DNA of 64,000 nucleotides, taken from the NCBI GenBank assembly GCA_036785705.1, contig JAWUZG010000070.1, forward strand, positions 5,219,001-5,283,000, written 5' to 3'. Numbering within the stretch: position 1 is the first letter of the stretch; every line of letters begins with the position of its first letter. Source of the DNA: Acanthornis magna (taxonomy: Eukaryota > Chordata > Aves > Passeriformes > Acanthizidae). The notes under the pieces were generated by a model that did not search any database, was not told the origin of the DNA, and was given only the letters and a program-made list of their open reading frames with translations. Shown here in pieces: positions 1 through 11,300 of this stretch. Made by a program: the position numbers and the translations under genes.

Positions 1-1311
1 GGCTGTGCCTCTGTATCTGCCCCACAAGCACTGATTTCCCCCCAAGGCAGGGAAAAAGATCTTGCTGTGATCTCTTAATGTGTGTCCAAGCACTTGCAGT
101 GCAAGTGCAGCTGCTTTACCCTGTAGTGACATCATAAAACGTGTCTTGAGTCCTGAGCAGGGGCCACATCACTTTGGGACACTTTTTGCTGTCCTTCCAG
201 TGACATGGGATCAGGAGAGTTAAATACCTAAATCATGATCTTGTGGTTATAATGCAATGCTGTGAGAAAGAGATGTGGTTTTATGATTGCTCCCATTAAA
301 TCATCATACAATAACTTAACAAGTCCAGATTTCTTCGAAATCCAATATTAACTGAAATTCTTTGAGTTCATGATATTTGATTGCAGAGTATTTTTTTTAA
401 TCGTCTTCTAAAATGTATCTTATCAATCATTATAATGACATTGTTTATTTCCTTAGCCTGGAGTAATTTTGCTAATTTAGATGTATTACTCTCTTCAGTG
501 TGGATACACAGAGAGAGGGTGTGTATTTGTGTTTGTATGTAATTAGAGAGAAGGAGAGGGGTGATTTTGATGATTCTGAACTCTAACCCCCATAAATATT
601 TGTATGTAGGACATTATTTCTTGTTTCTCATAAGATGAGGTCACTACTGCATCTCTTAGATCTGCAACAGCTGCCAGTGCTTCTAGACAGTTCAGATCTT
701 TTTCCAAGTGCAATCATTTTGGACCACAGAAAATTTGATTTACTTCCAATTTAGGCCTCACTGGATTGTTCATTTTCTCATCTTTAGCCATGCTGGGCTG
801 TTGTGTTTCCAACATCAACCATTTGTAAAGACAACCCAAACCAAAGTTTTGGCCATCTGTGACCATTCTTAGATTAAGCATATATTGAGAAAATTTTATT
901 TAGAAAGACATAAACAAGTGTCCGCCGGTGCTTTAGAGGAATAAAGTACTCTTCAGAACTGGAATGGAGACTGTAAGAGGTTTGTAACAGGGATGAGATT
1001 TTTTTTTTCTATTGTTGATGTGATATCTTTCTCCTATTTGTACCAGAAAAAGAAAAAAAGATGAAGAGGGAAGAAAGGAGCTTTTGTTAAAGAAAATATT
1101 AATGAAGGGTCTTAAAGTCTTCAGAAAGGTAAATGAAAAGCTGAACTTCTGTGACAGGTTTTTTTTAAAGAGTAGCCATGCAAGTGGACTTTCTCAGGCA
1201 GTTAATATTCATACATACTTCAAATAGAGAAACTTTGCCTCATAAACGGCACTTACAAAAGTAGGTTGTTTAGTTTTTCGAAAGCTGCTTTCTACAGTAA
1301 CTAATATTTAG

Positions 1312-1656
1312 AAGGGAAATTTAGTTATAGAGAGGTTTGTGGCTGTTTGCTTCCATCATAAAAGGCAGGTGCAGCATGTGTTTAAGCTGCTGAGCAAAGA
1401 CATAAATATTGATCCAGAATATAAATATCAGCTCTTGATGGTGAAAGAACTAAAAGTTCTGAGGGAAAAGTTGCTATTGAATTTTTAAATTCATGCTCAG
1501 GCTTTGAAGGAAGGGAACCTACTTGAAGTCAAGCAGTTAATGGACTTAAAATTTTTGACATTGCCTGTAACAAGTGAGTGTGTGAGAATTTGGTGGGAGA
1601 CCTTTGGGGTCGACATGTGCTGGAGAAAGGAGATGGATGGTTTTTTCCATTGTTAG
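1312..1656 (+). other. Possible degraded coding remnant (weak)
   Basis: One frame stays open from 1312 to 1656 except for a single TAA at 1486-1488. The translation is lysine- and leucine-rich, for example KDINIDPEYKYQLL before the stop and KEGNLLEVKQLM after it. Composition on both sides of the stop looks protein-like, which would fit a decayed exon or pseudogene. I recognise no family. A chance open frame is at least as likely. Confidence 0.15.
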
Positions 1657-2540
1657 CTGAGCACGAGACAGCACGGGAAAAATTTCAGAAAGGACACAGC
1701 TTATCCATCTCTTTTTGGCTAATTGCTACTTGGATATGCACCAAAGAGAGGGATTGGGAAGCCAAGAACCCCAGAGAGTCAGGCAGCTCTGTGATGGAGC
1801 GGTGGCTGAGCCGATATTACATTTTCAGCAGCGGGAAGCTTTCCCTGTTGCCACAGTGGTACAAACCACCTGCAGATGTGTCCTTATGATGTGAAGATGG
1901 ATGAGCTGGAGTCTTCCTGGGTGTCTTTGCTTTCCTGGAGTTCTAATAGCTTTTCAAAAGTGAGGCTTTGTGTTTGTTTGTTTGATTTTAATTCCATAGT
2001 AAATCAGATCTTCTGCAGATTAATTTAGGATGCTTTTCAAACACTATTTTCATTATTCCTGTGTGAGCAAACTGGAGATGTCATCCTGATAAACTGTCAA
2101 AGACATAAGGCTGAAACCCCTCTAAAAGCAGCTTCTCTGAAAGGGGATTGACATTTCACGGGCTTGTCATATGGCAGGATTTGTAGTAGTAACTGCTGGA
2201 AAGCCAGGAAAGTTGTTGCACCTTGGATTGAAAATCAAAAACTAATGGAGCTATTGGAGTTTCTTACTCTTAATTTGAAATGTCTCAAAAATTACTCTTG
2301 GATTTTCCAGGGTTCTCCTGTAACCCAACAATATAATTAAAGTTTGAATTGTGTTTACTTTGAGTTTTTTTTCCAGATGTTACTGAGAGTCTCAGTAAGA
2401 AATTTAGGAATTATATATTGAATAGATGTAATGATTTGACATGCAGATGAGTGCCTTGTGTTCAGTATGACCCCTACGTACGAGAGTAGCGCTGGACAAA
2501 ATAGCTTTTCCCTCTAAGAGGTAAGATATTCCTGTGAGGA

Positions 2541-2610
2541 GCAGGGAATTGGACTCAGATAATCCCCAGGGGTCCCTTCCAACTTGAGATGTTTTCTGAT
2601 TCTATTAACA
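2541..2610 (+). repeat. CR1 LINE 3'-end fragment
   Basis: The segment reads like the terminal part of avian CR1 elements: a 'ttggactcagataat' stretch, then 'ggtcccttccaactt', then 'gattct'. It is short, diverged and heavily 5'-truncated, which is normal for CR1. The element's sense strand is the + strand. Limits are approximate. Confidence 0.7.
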
Positions 2611-5066
2611 TTTCTAGCTGGTTACGAAAGAGTGCAGGACAAACACAAAATGGCAGCAGTTCAGATAAATGGAACAGGTTAGAGAAGAGGTCTCTAAGAG
2701 GTATTTTTGAAGTAGAAGGGAGGTAGGGTGTAAGGCTTTGTAACATGGAGTGACTTACACAGGCCAAGAGAAGGCTTGTGAAGGGGGTTGGAAGCACAGA
2801 TAATTGATGGCCTGGGTGGAGGGGAAGCAGCTGTATGGCTGTAATTGTGTGGAAGATCTGAGCTGAGGAAGGGTGGTGGTAGAGGCCACAAGAAAGGAAA
2901 ATGCTACTGCCAGAATTGCTTTAGTCCATGTTTTGGAGCAATATTAATGACCATATTAAGAGGTTGGACTGCAGAAGAAAGTAGAATGGAGAAAATAAAA
3001 ACAGACATATTTTCCATTTGAAGAATAGAAAGGAAAATATATTAAAAAGTATAGAAAATTGGCAGATCTTGAGGTGAGTGCAGATTGCATAGGGAATAGG
3101 ACTTTCATTTTAGTTCCATTGTCTTTTAGTATTAGGTCCCACATACACAATTTCCAGTGAAAATCTTCTAAAGAGTTCTCAAGCCTCACAATTTTACTGG
3201 TAAACTGAATTTTACTGTTTTTAAAAGGATCATTTGGTAAGGAATTTGAGCTGGTTGCCTTACCCACCCTGCCACCACTGGGTTGGTCCCCTCATGGAGA
3301 TTTGATTCCAAAGACTGAGAAATATCAGGATCCTGTCCTGTAAAACACAATGTTTACTCTGCAGCTCGGTGACAGGGCATGTAACTGAGAGCTGTGAACG
3401 GCTGCTGTATGTGCATGGAACGCGGAGTTACAGGAATGGCTGAGTGGAACTAGGGATGTTTAGTCTTCAGAAAGGTTTTTTGGGCTTTGAGCATTTTGAG
3501 ATTGTCTTTTTTGTTTTTATAAAGAACTTCTTTAAGGTTTAAAAACGACATTTTCACCATTTCCCTTCATCTACTTGAATCCAGCTTCATCTTCCCTTCA
3601 TCTGCCTTCCAATAAAGACGCAAGGACTTTGGAAGGCTCCGTAGTGCAAGGACACAAAATGCCCTAAACGCAGCTTCTGTTGCAGAGAAGGAGCAAGAGA
3701 AAATGAGGAGGGCCTTCACTGTTGGCCGTGACTGTCCAGAACTCTCAGGTACAGCGATAACGTGGGATTTCCATGAGAAATAGCAGAAAGTGTTTGAAGC
3801 GGATGGGGGGCTGGGGAACCCGAGGAAGGGGGGCGAGCTTACGGAGCACCAGGGCAGAAATGCCCATTTGTGGAGCAGAGCAGCAGGCGCCTGATCCTGG
3901 GCTGTGCCTGTGGCACTGAGGGGGAGCAGCTGACATGGGGTGAACCTGTGTCTGGCCTGGGCTGCGCTCTCCCTTCATCATGAGGGTGTGGGAAAGCAGC
4001 GTAATTGTCGCTGATTCTGGTAAAGAATTAGAAGTTATGGCTTGCCAGAGGTCAGAGCTGGGAAGGGAAATTAAGCAGTAACAAAATATCCTTGACGTAC
4101 TTGCTAGCAAAGAGAATGTTAGACGCTGCGTGAGCTGGACGCTGTGTCTGCCTTGGCATTGGTTTGTTCCTGTGGGTTGCTGCATGTTGGCTCTGCTCAA
4201 AGACCAGTGTTTGCAGTCCCACTTGGGATTGTCCAGGGCTGCTTTGTGCTGCCTTTGAAGCCGGAGAGCTTCCCAAGGTCCAGGCATGAGCAGCCTGCTG
4301 CTATACAGGAGATTAGGAGCGCAAAGCATGGATTTGGAAACAAACATTTTCACCCCATTTTGTTGTCAGCCTGAAGCACAAAGTGCATTAGATGGGTCAC
4401 TACACTTTATAAACTTTGCACGTTTGTTCTATTAGAGATGGAAGGCCCATGCCAGAATTTTCACCTGTTGCCTTTTGGTATGAGTTTGCTCCTGTTGGAT
4501 GGCAGGAGAACTGATTTCTGGTGAATACAGTGAAACAAAAGGGTTGCCACGGATTTATGTTAAACACATGTTTCATCATAATGTGATTTAAACAATTTAG
4601 TATGGTGCAGAGGCCACATAACTTCTGGTCTAAAATAACTCTCCAGTTACATTTTTTTATAAGGCCAGAGAGGAAGATGTCCGACCGATGTACGGTGCAT
4701 CCCGTTTCCAGCGCTGCCGGCAGCGATGCTCAGCCGGACGGAGCCCCGTGCTCCAGGCCGGGGCTCCTCGGCCCCGGGACCCGCTGCCGCCCTTGCCCGC
4801 TCCCCCGGGGCGGCGGGCCCGGCTGTGGCGGCGCAGGGAGCGGCCCCCGGCGCGGCGCGGGGGCGGTCGGGGGCGGGGCGCGGCGGGGGCAACCCGGTGC
4901 CGGCGGGGAGCCCGTCCCCGGCGTGCTCGGCTCTCCCGCCTGTGCTGCCTGCCGCTCTCCTGATCCGGCAGCGCCGTTGCGCAGCTCCCGCGGGCAGGAC
5001 GGGACAGGACGGGACGGGACGTGTCGGGAGCTCGGCGGGGCTCGGCGCTTGCGAGGCGAGGCGAGG

Positions 5067-5159
5067 CTGGACGGCCGGGGCAGGGGCCGAGGCCGCCCGG
5101 CGCTGGCGGCGGGGGGCGGCGGGGGCCCAGCGCGGCGCGGTGCCGCCGGGGCCCGGCGC
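5067..5159 (+). CDS. FGF2: Possible CUG-initiated N-terminal extension of FGF2
   Basis: The FGF2 frame is open far upstream of the AUG. An in-frame CTG at 5067-5069 has A at -3 and G at +4, a better context than the AUG itself. It would add 31 residues, beginning LDGRGRGRGRP and ending just before the AUG. A second in-frame CTG is at 5103-5105. Mammalian high-molecular-weight FGF2 forms start at CUG codons and carry Gly-Arg repeats that direct the protein to the nucleus. The GR run here is the matching feature. Use of these CTGs is inferred, not shown. Confidence 0.6.
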
Positions 5160-5334
5160 ATGGCGGCGGCGGCGGGGGGCATCGCCACGCTGCCCGACGA
5201 CGGCGGCGGCGGCGCCTTCCCCCCGGGGCATTTCAAGGACCCCAAGCGCCTGTACTGCAAGAACGGCGGCTTCTTCCTGCGCATCAACCCCGACGGGAAG
5301 GTGGACGGCGTCCGCGAGAAGAGCGACCCACACA
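5160..5334 (+). CDS. FGF2: FGF2 coding exon 1
   Basis: This exon encodes residues 1-58 and the first base of I59. The donor is A|GTGAGT at 5335. The AUG has C at -3 and G at +4, a suboptimal context that leaves room for upstream non-AUG starts. The N-terminal tail is Ala/Gly-rich and a little different from the mammalian MAAGSITTLP start. Confidence 0.96.
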
Positions 5335-8300
5335 GTGAGTGTGTCCCGGGACCACCGCGGGCGGCACCGGGGCGGCCGGGCGGCTCCTCGCCCGGGCAGC
5401 GGGGCTCCGAGAGGGGCCGCGCCTCGGCCGTCCCGCCCTGCCGAAGCTTCGGCAGCGAGCCGTGCTGGGAAAGCGCCCCTAAATGTGCCGAATAGCTACT
5501 AGTGAATATATGTGAATAACCACGAGTACGCAGACGGAGTTAATTCATACCGAGTTAATTCACACACACGTCCCGCAGCGGGTGGTCCCGCACCGGCACC
5601 CGCGGGAAGTGCCGGGGCAAAGCCTCTCTGGCGGCTCCGCGTTCAACCTGCTGGGTTCAGAGCTCGTCAGGTGCACAGAGGTTTGGTTACAGGATTGAAG
5701 GGATCTCGAGTTTGTTCGCGTGGCCTTTAAAGGGGTGTAGTGGCACTTGACGGCCCTACACGGCGGCAATGAATGCGTTGGGTGCCTCAAGGTAGAGAGG
5801 AAGGTTACTTTTCTCACTGCGGGTAGGTGCTCCTGAGTAGGAGCACTTTTGGCATACAGGTACTCTTAGGAACAGAGGTGTAAATCTGGCCAGGGAAGCA
5901 GGGTTTATAACAAAGTGTTGTCAGATCACTGTTTTGGTTGTTTGTTGTTTTGGTTTTTTTAAAACTTAATTAGGGATGAATTAGATACAGATAAAACCTA
6001 TGGATTCCAGCAGCAACAGGTTGTCCCCTGATACCTGATCTCTTGAGGAAGGAAGAGGCTCCTGGGCTGGGAATCCAGCCCATGGATTGAGTGATCACAG
6101 GCTTGCAGGGAGCATGCGGCAGGTTGCTGTTACCAACGCAGGCAGCTTTTTGTCCCATGAACAAAATGCCAAAATGCAAAAGCAGAACTCAGAATATTTT
6201 GGAAGTGGTCAGTATGAAGGTTTTGTGGATGTAGTGGTGAGGTTTTGATGTGCCTCTGAGGCGTTTTCCTTCAGAGCAGGTACAGGGAGTTGCTGTGCAG
6301 CTGTCAGACCGTCCCAGTGAGATTCCTGGTTGGAGAGAATTTGTTACTGTGCCGTGTGTGCAAGGCCTGCCTGCAGGCACTTGGCATGAGGAGCAGGTGA
6401 AATGCCTTACTGGCATTCTTCATCTGCTTTGCACCTGTGCTCTGAGTGATGGATGCAGAGACTGGGCTAAACTTGGGGATGAAGAGGAGAAGGAAGTGAG
6501 GAGACAGACCAAAGATTCTTAATAGTGTTTTCCACTTTGAACGTTCACCTTTTGCAAAACAATTAGTTTTTCCCAACAATGCCAAAGAAATTCTGTAACA
6601 GGAATCCTTAAAGAAAATAAATCTCATTAGTTCATCAACCATGTCACCTCCCCTGCAGAAGCAGCTATGAAAATATGGTGGAAATCTGCTGCAGAGGGAG
6701 ATGATGTTGAGTGTAGAATGTACAAGGCTGAAGCTGGGTCCAAGTCATTGCCGTAGCTGTTGGGTACCTGCCTCATTCCCTATTTTTCCTTTTGAAAAGT
6801 GGAAGTTGTGGTGTGCGTTGTTCTGTGCCCACCTGGCTGGGTCAAGCTGCCCTGAGTGGAGGTGGCATTCTTTGCTGCCTTCTGAATTCTGCTTGAAAAT
6901 ATTTCTAGTCTTGATGATACTGCCTTACTCTTTCAGGTTTCTCTATTTTGAACTATAGCTGTATTTTTGCTGTCATTTTGAGCTCCTCCTTTTGTCTCTG
7001 TACTTTTTCTTTCCTGCCTCTTCAGTACTATCTGATCACGAGTATTCTTTCCACTTTCCTTTGGCACTTGTCTCTCTGAAGCTCCCCTCTTTTCCTACCC
7101 ATTTTCCTCTTGAATGAATGGTGCCAGCAGATGAAGGAAAGCCTGAGTTATAAGTGGGAGATGTGGCCTCTGCCCTGTGCTGCAGCAAGTCAGCTTCTCG
7201 GGCACCCTCAGCTTGGCACTCTGTGGCCAACTGCAGAAAATCCGTTTGTTAAAATCACATTTGTAAATGTGATGGAGCTGGGGGGCTGGTGGGATTCACT
7301 TCCAGCAAACACAGCTGGGTACAGGAGCACCGCCATGCCCAAGCTGTTCCTTCGTCCCCTGCTGCCACACTCCTTTTCTCATTACAGACAGCTCTTGGCT
7401 TGTTGCTTTTCTTTTCTTTCTTCCTTTTCTTTTTTCCCCCTTCTTTTCCTGGAAGAGCCCTAGTTCTGAGAAGCAGAAAATAATCAGTGCTTGAAGCATC
7501 AGCGGGGCACATTGCTGGGGCATTGCATGGTTCACATCCTTAGCATCCTTGCTGTAAATACGTCATTCCGCACGACTCTGCTCAACTCTGACCTGGTGAG
7601 TGCTGCTCTGTGGAGGTCCCTGTGAAATCTCGTGGTATTCCTGGCATGGCAGAGGGCAATAAATCTTGGACAATGTGAGAGGACTTTAAAAAAGAAATTA
7701 ACAATGAAAATATACACCTCGAGTAATTCAAAGTGATTTTCTTAGCTAAGCAAAAGGTTTTGTAAGGTGTTTTTGAGAAAAGAGATACAATGGTTTTGCA
7801 CAGTTTGGTTTAGAAATAATTAAAGGACAATTAGTAGAGATGCTTGTGGTTGCTGCTATTCTTAGGAATTAATTATACAAAATAACATTTCAGTAGCATA
7901 TCATCCTTCTTACTTTTAAAGGAAGTTATTATTTTAGAAGGCAAATTATTGTCTCCTTTGGTCTGAAACATAAGTTTTAATTCTATAAACAAATTTCCAT
8001 GCTCCGTGTCCTTTTTTGTGCCCCTCCTCCTGCCTCTATTCAGAATACACGTCTGTTTTATGTCATGGCACAGTTTCACATTCACCCTGCTCACCTTCAT
8101 TTATTCATAATTGTGTTGTTAATGAAATTAAGAATGGAAGTTGATATCCTGTGTGCTGGAGGATTGGGATCATATGATTCGCGCAGCTGAAAACCAGGAC
8201 AGGGCGTCTTACATGGCCATTATTGCCACATCTGATGCGTATGCTGCAGTGACTCCAGTGAAGTGCCCCTTTGGACACACTCTGGGGACTCCGTCCCAAG

Positions 8301-11300
8301 TTTTTTCCCTTGAAGAGGTACTTTCAGACAAACAAGAAACAGAAGGCGCTTTCTGAGAGTTTTGTTGTTTAAAGCAAAACAAAAAACGTGGCTGGTTTTT
8401 TGTTGTTGTTGTTGATCAACAGCTTCTGATTTGTGCCCTGGAAAATGTACAAAGTACACAGTGTTTTTGGAAAGGCTTTTAGAAACTCTCCAGAGGTGTT
8501 TTCCTCAAAGAGGCTTCAGTGCCGGTGAGGGGGAAGAGCATGGGGAATGAAAAGGGAACACTTATCCATACATTTAGAACATGTCTGGTAGCACAGCTGG
8601 TTCCCCTCACAGTTTCTCTAAATGAGGAATGGTTGGCATTTATGTATTTCCATAATTTCTTAAGCAGCTTTGTTTCATGATGAGCATAACCCAAGATAGT
8701 ATCCAAGGAATCCCGAGCCATTCTTGTCCACTTCTTAATGAGGTGACAAGGCTCCAGCCTCTCACTTGGAAAAGATTGGGCTGTGTGAGCTCAGTCAGCC
8801 CTGCAGATGTCTGAAATACCTTCTTCCTCCTCAGTACCCCTCTCCTCTTCCATAAATATCTGGTGAAAATATAAAATAGGGTAATTCTGGTCCAGGAAAA
8901 TTTTTTAAGAAGTTTCCTTTCATAAATAGTTCTTAACATTAAAACTTTGACTTGTCTCTTACATGACATTTAAATGGTTGTGCTCTAAATGTTTTGAAGA
9001 GACTCTGCTGAAGTATAGGCTGACTTTTAGAGCAGCTTAGTGAAGACTATGGAGATCTGATCACTGCTCGTGTGATGGAAGAAAACTCATGGTGATCCTC
9101 AGAAAGAGGAAGCTGAGCAAATGTCAGGAAGTGCTTTAGTATGAAGGTTCAGTACCTGGTGTTCAGCTTTTATAGGTGCATAAGTTGTTTGGGGCTTGGG
9201 ATATCTCCCTTCCCATTTTGGTGTCCCACAGACGTGGCTGGAGCTGTTGACAGGGCAAGGTCTGTTCCAAATCTTAGCACTAAGGGAGAGGTGACCCTTC
9301 TTTTAAAAAACCCTGCCCCTAAACATTCCAATACATTGCTCCTACCCAAGTCCTTCTGGAAACACACTCTTTTTGCATTACTTTTGATCTGTTGCACAGA
9401 CCTTAACTACTTTGTCAACTACTTTGTGGCATAGCACAGAAATTCCTCCTGGCTCTCGGATGTAGCAGCTTTTAGGGGTCGAGGTAGCAGAGATCCCGTG
9501 TGTGAAAAAGTTGGGAGTATGCTTCCTTCGCTCTTTTGTCATAGCAATACCATCATGTTCCTGCATGATCCTGCTCAGGGGAGGATGCCCTCTGATCTGC
9601 CATTCTGCCTGCTAAACCTCCATCCCAGATCCTAGTGAGTCTTGCCCACCCTGGAGCTGTGTGATCCAGTAGCACGTACACTCTAAAGATGGATCAAGGC
9701 AATACGAGATGTCTCCAGTGGGCAGCGAACTGTCCTGTCCCTCCCAGATGTTTTCTGCCCAGTTTGGAAGTGGGGAATGTTCCAAGGGCACCACCACCCA
9801 CAGGTACACTAGAGGGCAGGATTTAGCCCTTAAATTGTCTCGCTTTGGAAATCCAGAGTGCTTTTAAGTTCTTACATGGTCTTGTTTGAAGGAAAATGAT
9901 AATCCAACTCCTGTTAACCACTGCACACCCAGAGCTGGAAAAGACAAATACACATAACATGTAGTGAGATCAGGTGGCTGCTCTTGGTTTTTATTTGGTT
10001 CATAAATGCTTGAAAATTGTGCAGCTGATTCTAGGAAAAAGTTTATCTGTAATGGGGTTGTATTTAAGAGCATTTTACAGAAACTAAATTATGTTAGTAA
10101 CTCAACCTGAGTTTTAAATTGTAATCTTTTCAGTGGCACTTTGCTTCTGTAAGCTTTCCCGAGCTCCCTTGGATTACAGATATGGCAGGCAGGTCTAAAA
10201 AATAATTATTTGATTATTATGGTGTTTAGCACTCTTGGGAGCATTGCCCTGGGATCGCAGGCCATCTGTTTCAGAATACTTGAGAGGTGATGGATTGTAC
10301 TGAACTGGTTAATAACTGTGGAATTAATGGTGATTTTGGTCTGTTGGTGACAGCATGTTTAGTGCAGTTATCTAATAAAACCAAACCAGACTACAAAACC
10401 TCAGCGCAGTCCAGAGAATGCTGAAGTTACTGTTGCTGAAGAACATATGGAAATGTATGACATCTGTAAATTGAATATCTATACCAGGCAATTTTTGAAA
10501 TGTTCATGGCATGATTTTGAAACCTTAAAGTTGGTAATGAGATAGTGTTTCAATCCTGATGGAGAATTAATAGCCTTTGCTTTTATTAACACCTGTTGAA
10601 GACAGCGCATTTCAAAATAAAGCAACTCTCTCACCCTTCATCATTTTCAGTATGTGTTTGGTGACAATATGCGGGTAAATTGTTTTTCCTGTCTCCCTCT
10701 TCTGCTCCCTCTAGACTTGTCAATAAAAATATTAAAAGGGCGACTCTCTGGAGTGCTGGTGGCATTTTAGGGTTATTATCTTACGTAGTTTTTTGTTTGT
10801 TCAGGGTAGGGCCGGATTTTGACTGAAGCTCGATAGGATCGGCTGAGAATACAAATGAGATGATGTCTGCGGAGTTGGGTGGAGGTCGTTTTGCAGGAGC
10901 TGTCATGGTGCACTGCTATTGGAGTGATCTTGGGTGAGCCTGTCGCTCATGTTTGACTTTCAGAGCTTGAAACCACATTGCCCAAGTAATTCAAGGGAGA
11001 AGGATACTGAGGGTACTGGACATAGCAAAGTAAGACCCAGACTCCATGGTCATGTGCAATGGCAGTGTGGTGAAATTCTGCTCTCATATTGCAGAGCTCA
11101 CTGACTTGTCTGTTACCTTTGGAGGGGATTTCAGCAGATCTCATAAAACCACAATCATTAGGATTCCTGGAATGTGGAAGTCACAAAATCCTGGTAGCCG
11201 CGGCTATGGAATCCCACTTGGTGATGTGTTTTGTAAGAGCAAGGAGAGATGTCAGTTGTGATACAGCTTGAAAATATTTGTCGTCTGGTTCTTTCCTTTG

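Larger units (their letters stand above)
1..4679. other. Intergenic region upstream of FGF2
   Basis: I find no supportable gene here. Open frames are short, lack plausible splice signals and resemble no family I know. The stretch is mostly AT-rich unique sequence with short poly-T and poly-A runs. It holds one CR1 3' fragment near 2541-2610 and one exon-like open frame near 1312-1656, listed separately. Distal FGF2 regulatory elements could lie here, but none can be identified by eye. Confidence 0.6.
4680..5500. promoter_or_regulatory. FGF2: FGF2 CpG island and promoter region
   Basis: About 800 bp are extremely GC-rich and dense in CpG, in sharp contrast to the flanks. GC-box-like runs (gggcggtcgggggcggggcg) sit near 4861-4880. 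A pentamer-like ggac repeat lies near 4995-5020. An ataag motif at 4661-4665 is the only TATA-like element nearby and lies about 500 bp above the AUG. FGF2 promoters in other vertebrates are GC-rich and TATA-less, so I infer initiation inside the island. The exact start site is not visible. Confidence 0.7.

Noticed and set aside
3745..4353. 202-aa open frame on the - strand upstream of FGF2
   Set aside because: Composition looks random, no domain is recognisable, and overlapping frames of similar quality exist on both strands.
4652..4670. TATA-like ttttttataagg as the FGF2 core promoter
   Set aside because: It lies about 500 bp above the AUG and outside the densest GC-box region. FGF2 promoters elsewhere are TATA-less, so it is too weak to call.
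4647..5333. Long open frame (228 aa) on the - strand over FGF2 exon 1
   Set aside because: It lies in a GC-rich CpG island where stop codons are rare in all frames. The composition is Ala/Pro/Arg and it mirrors the FGF2 exon.
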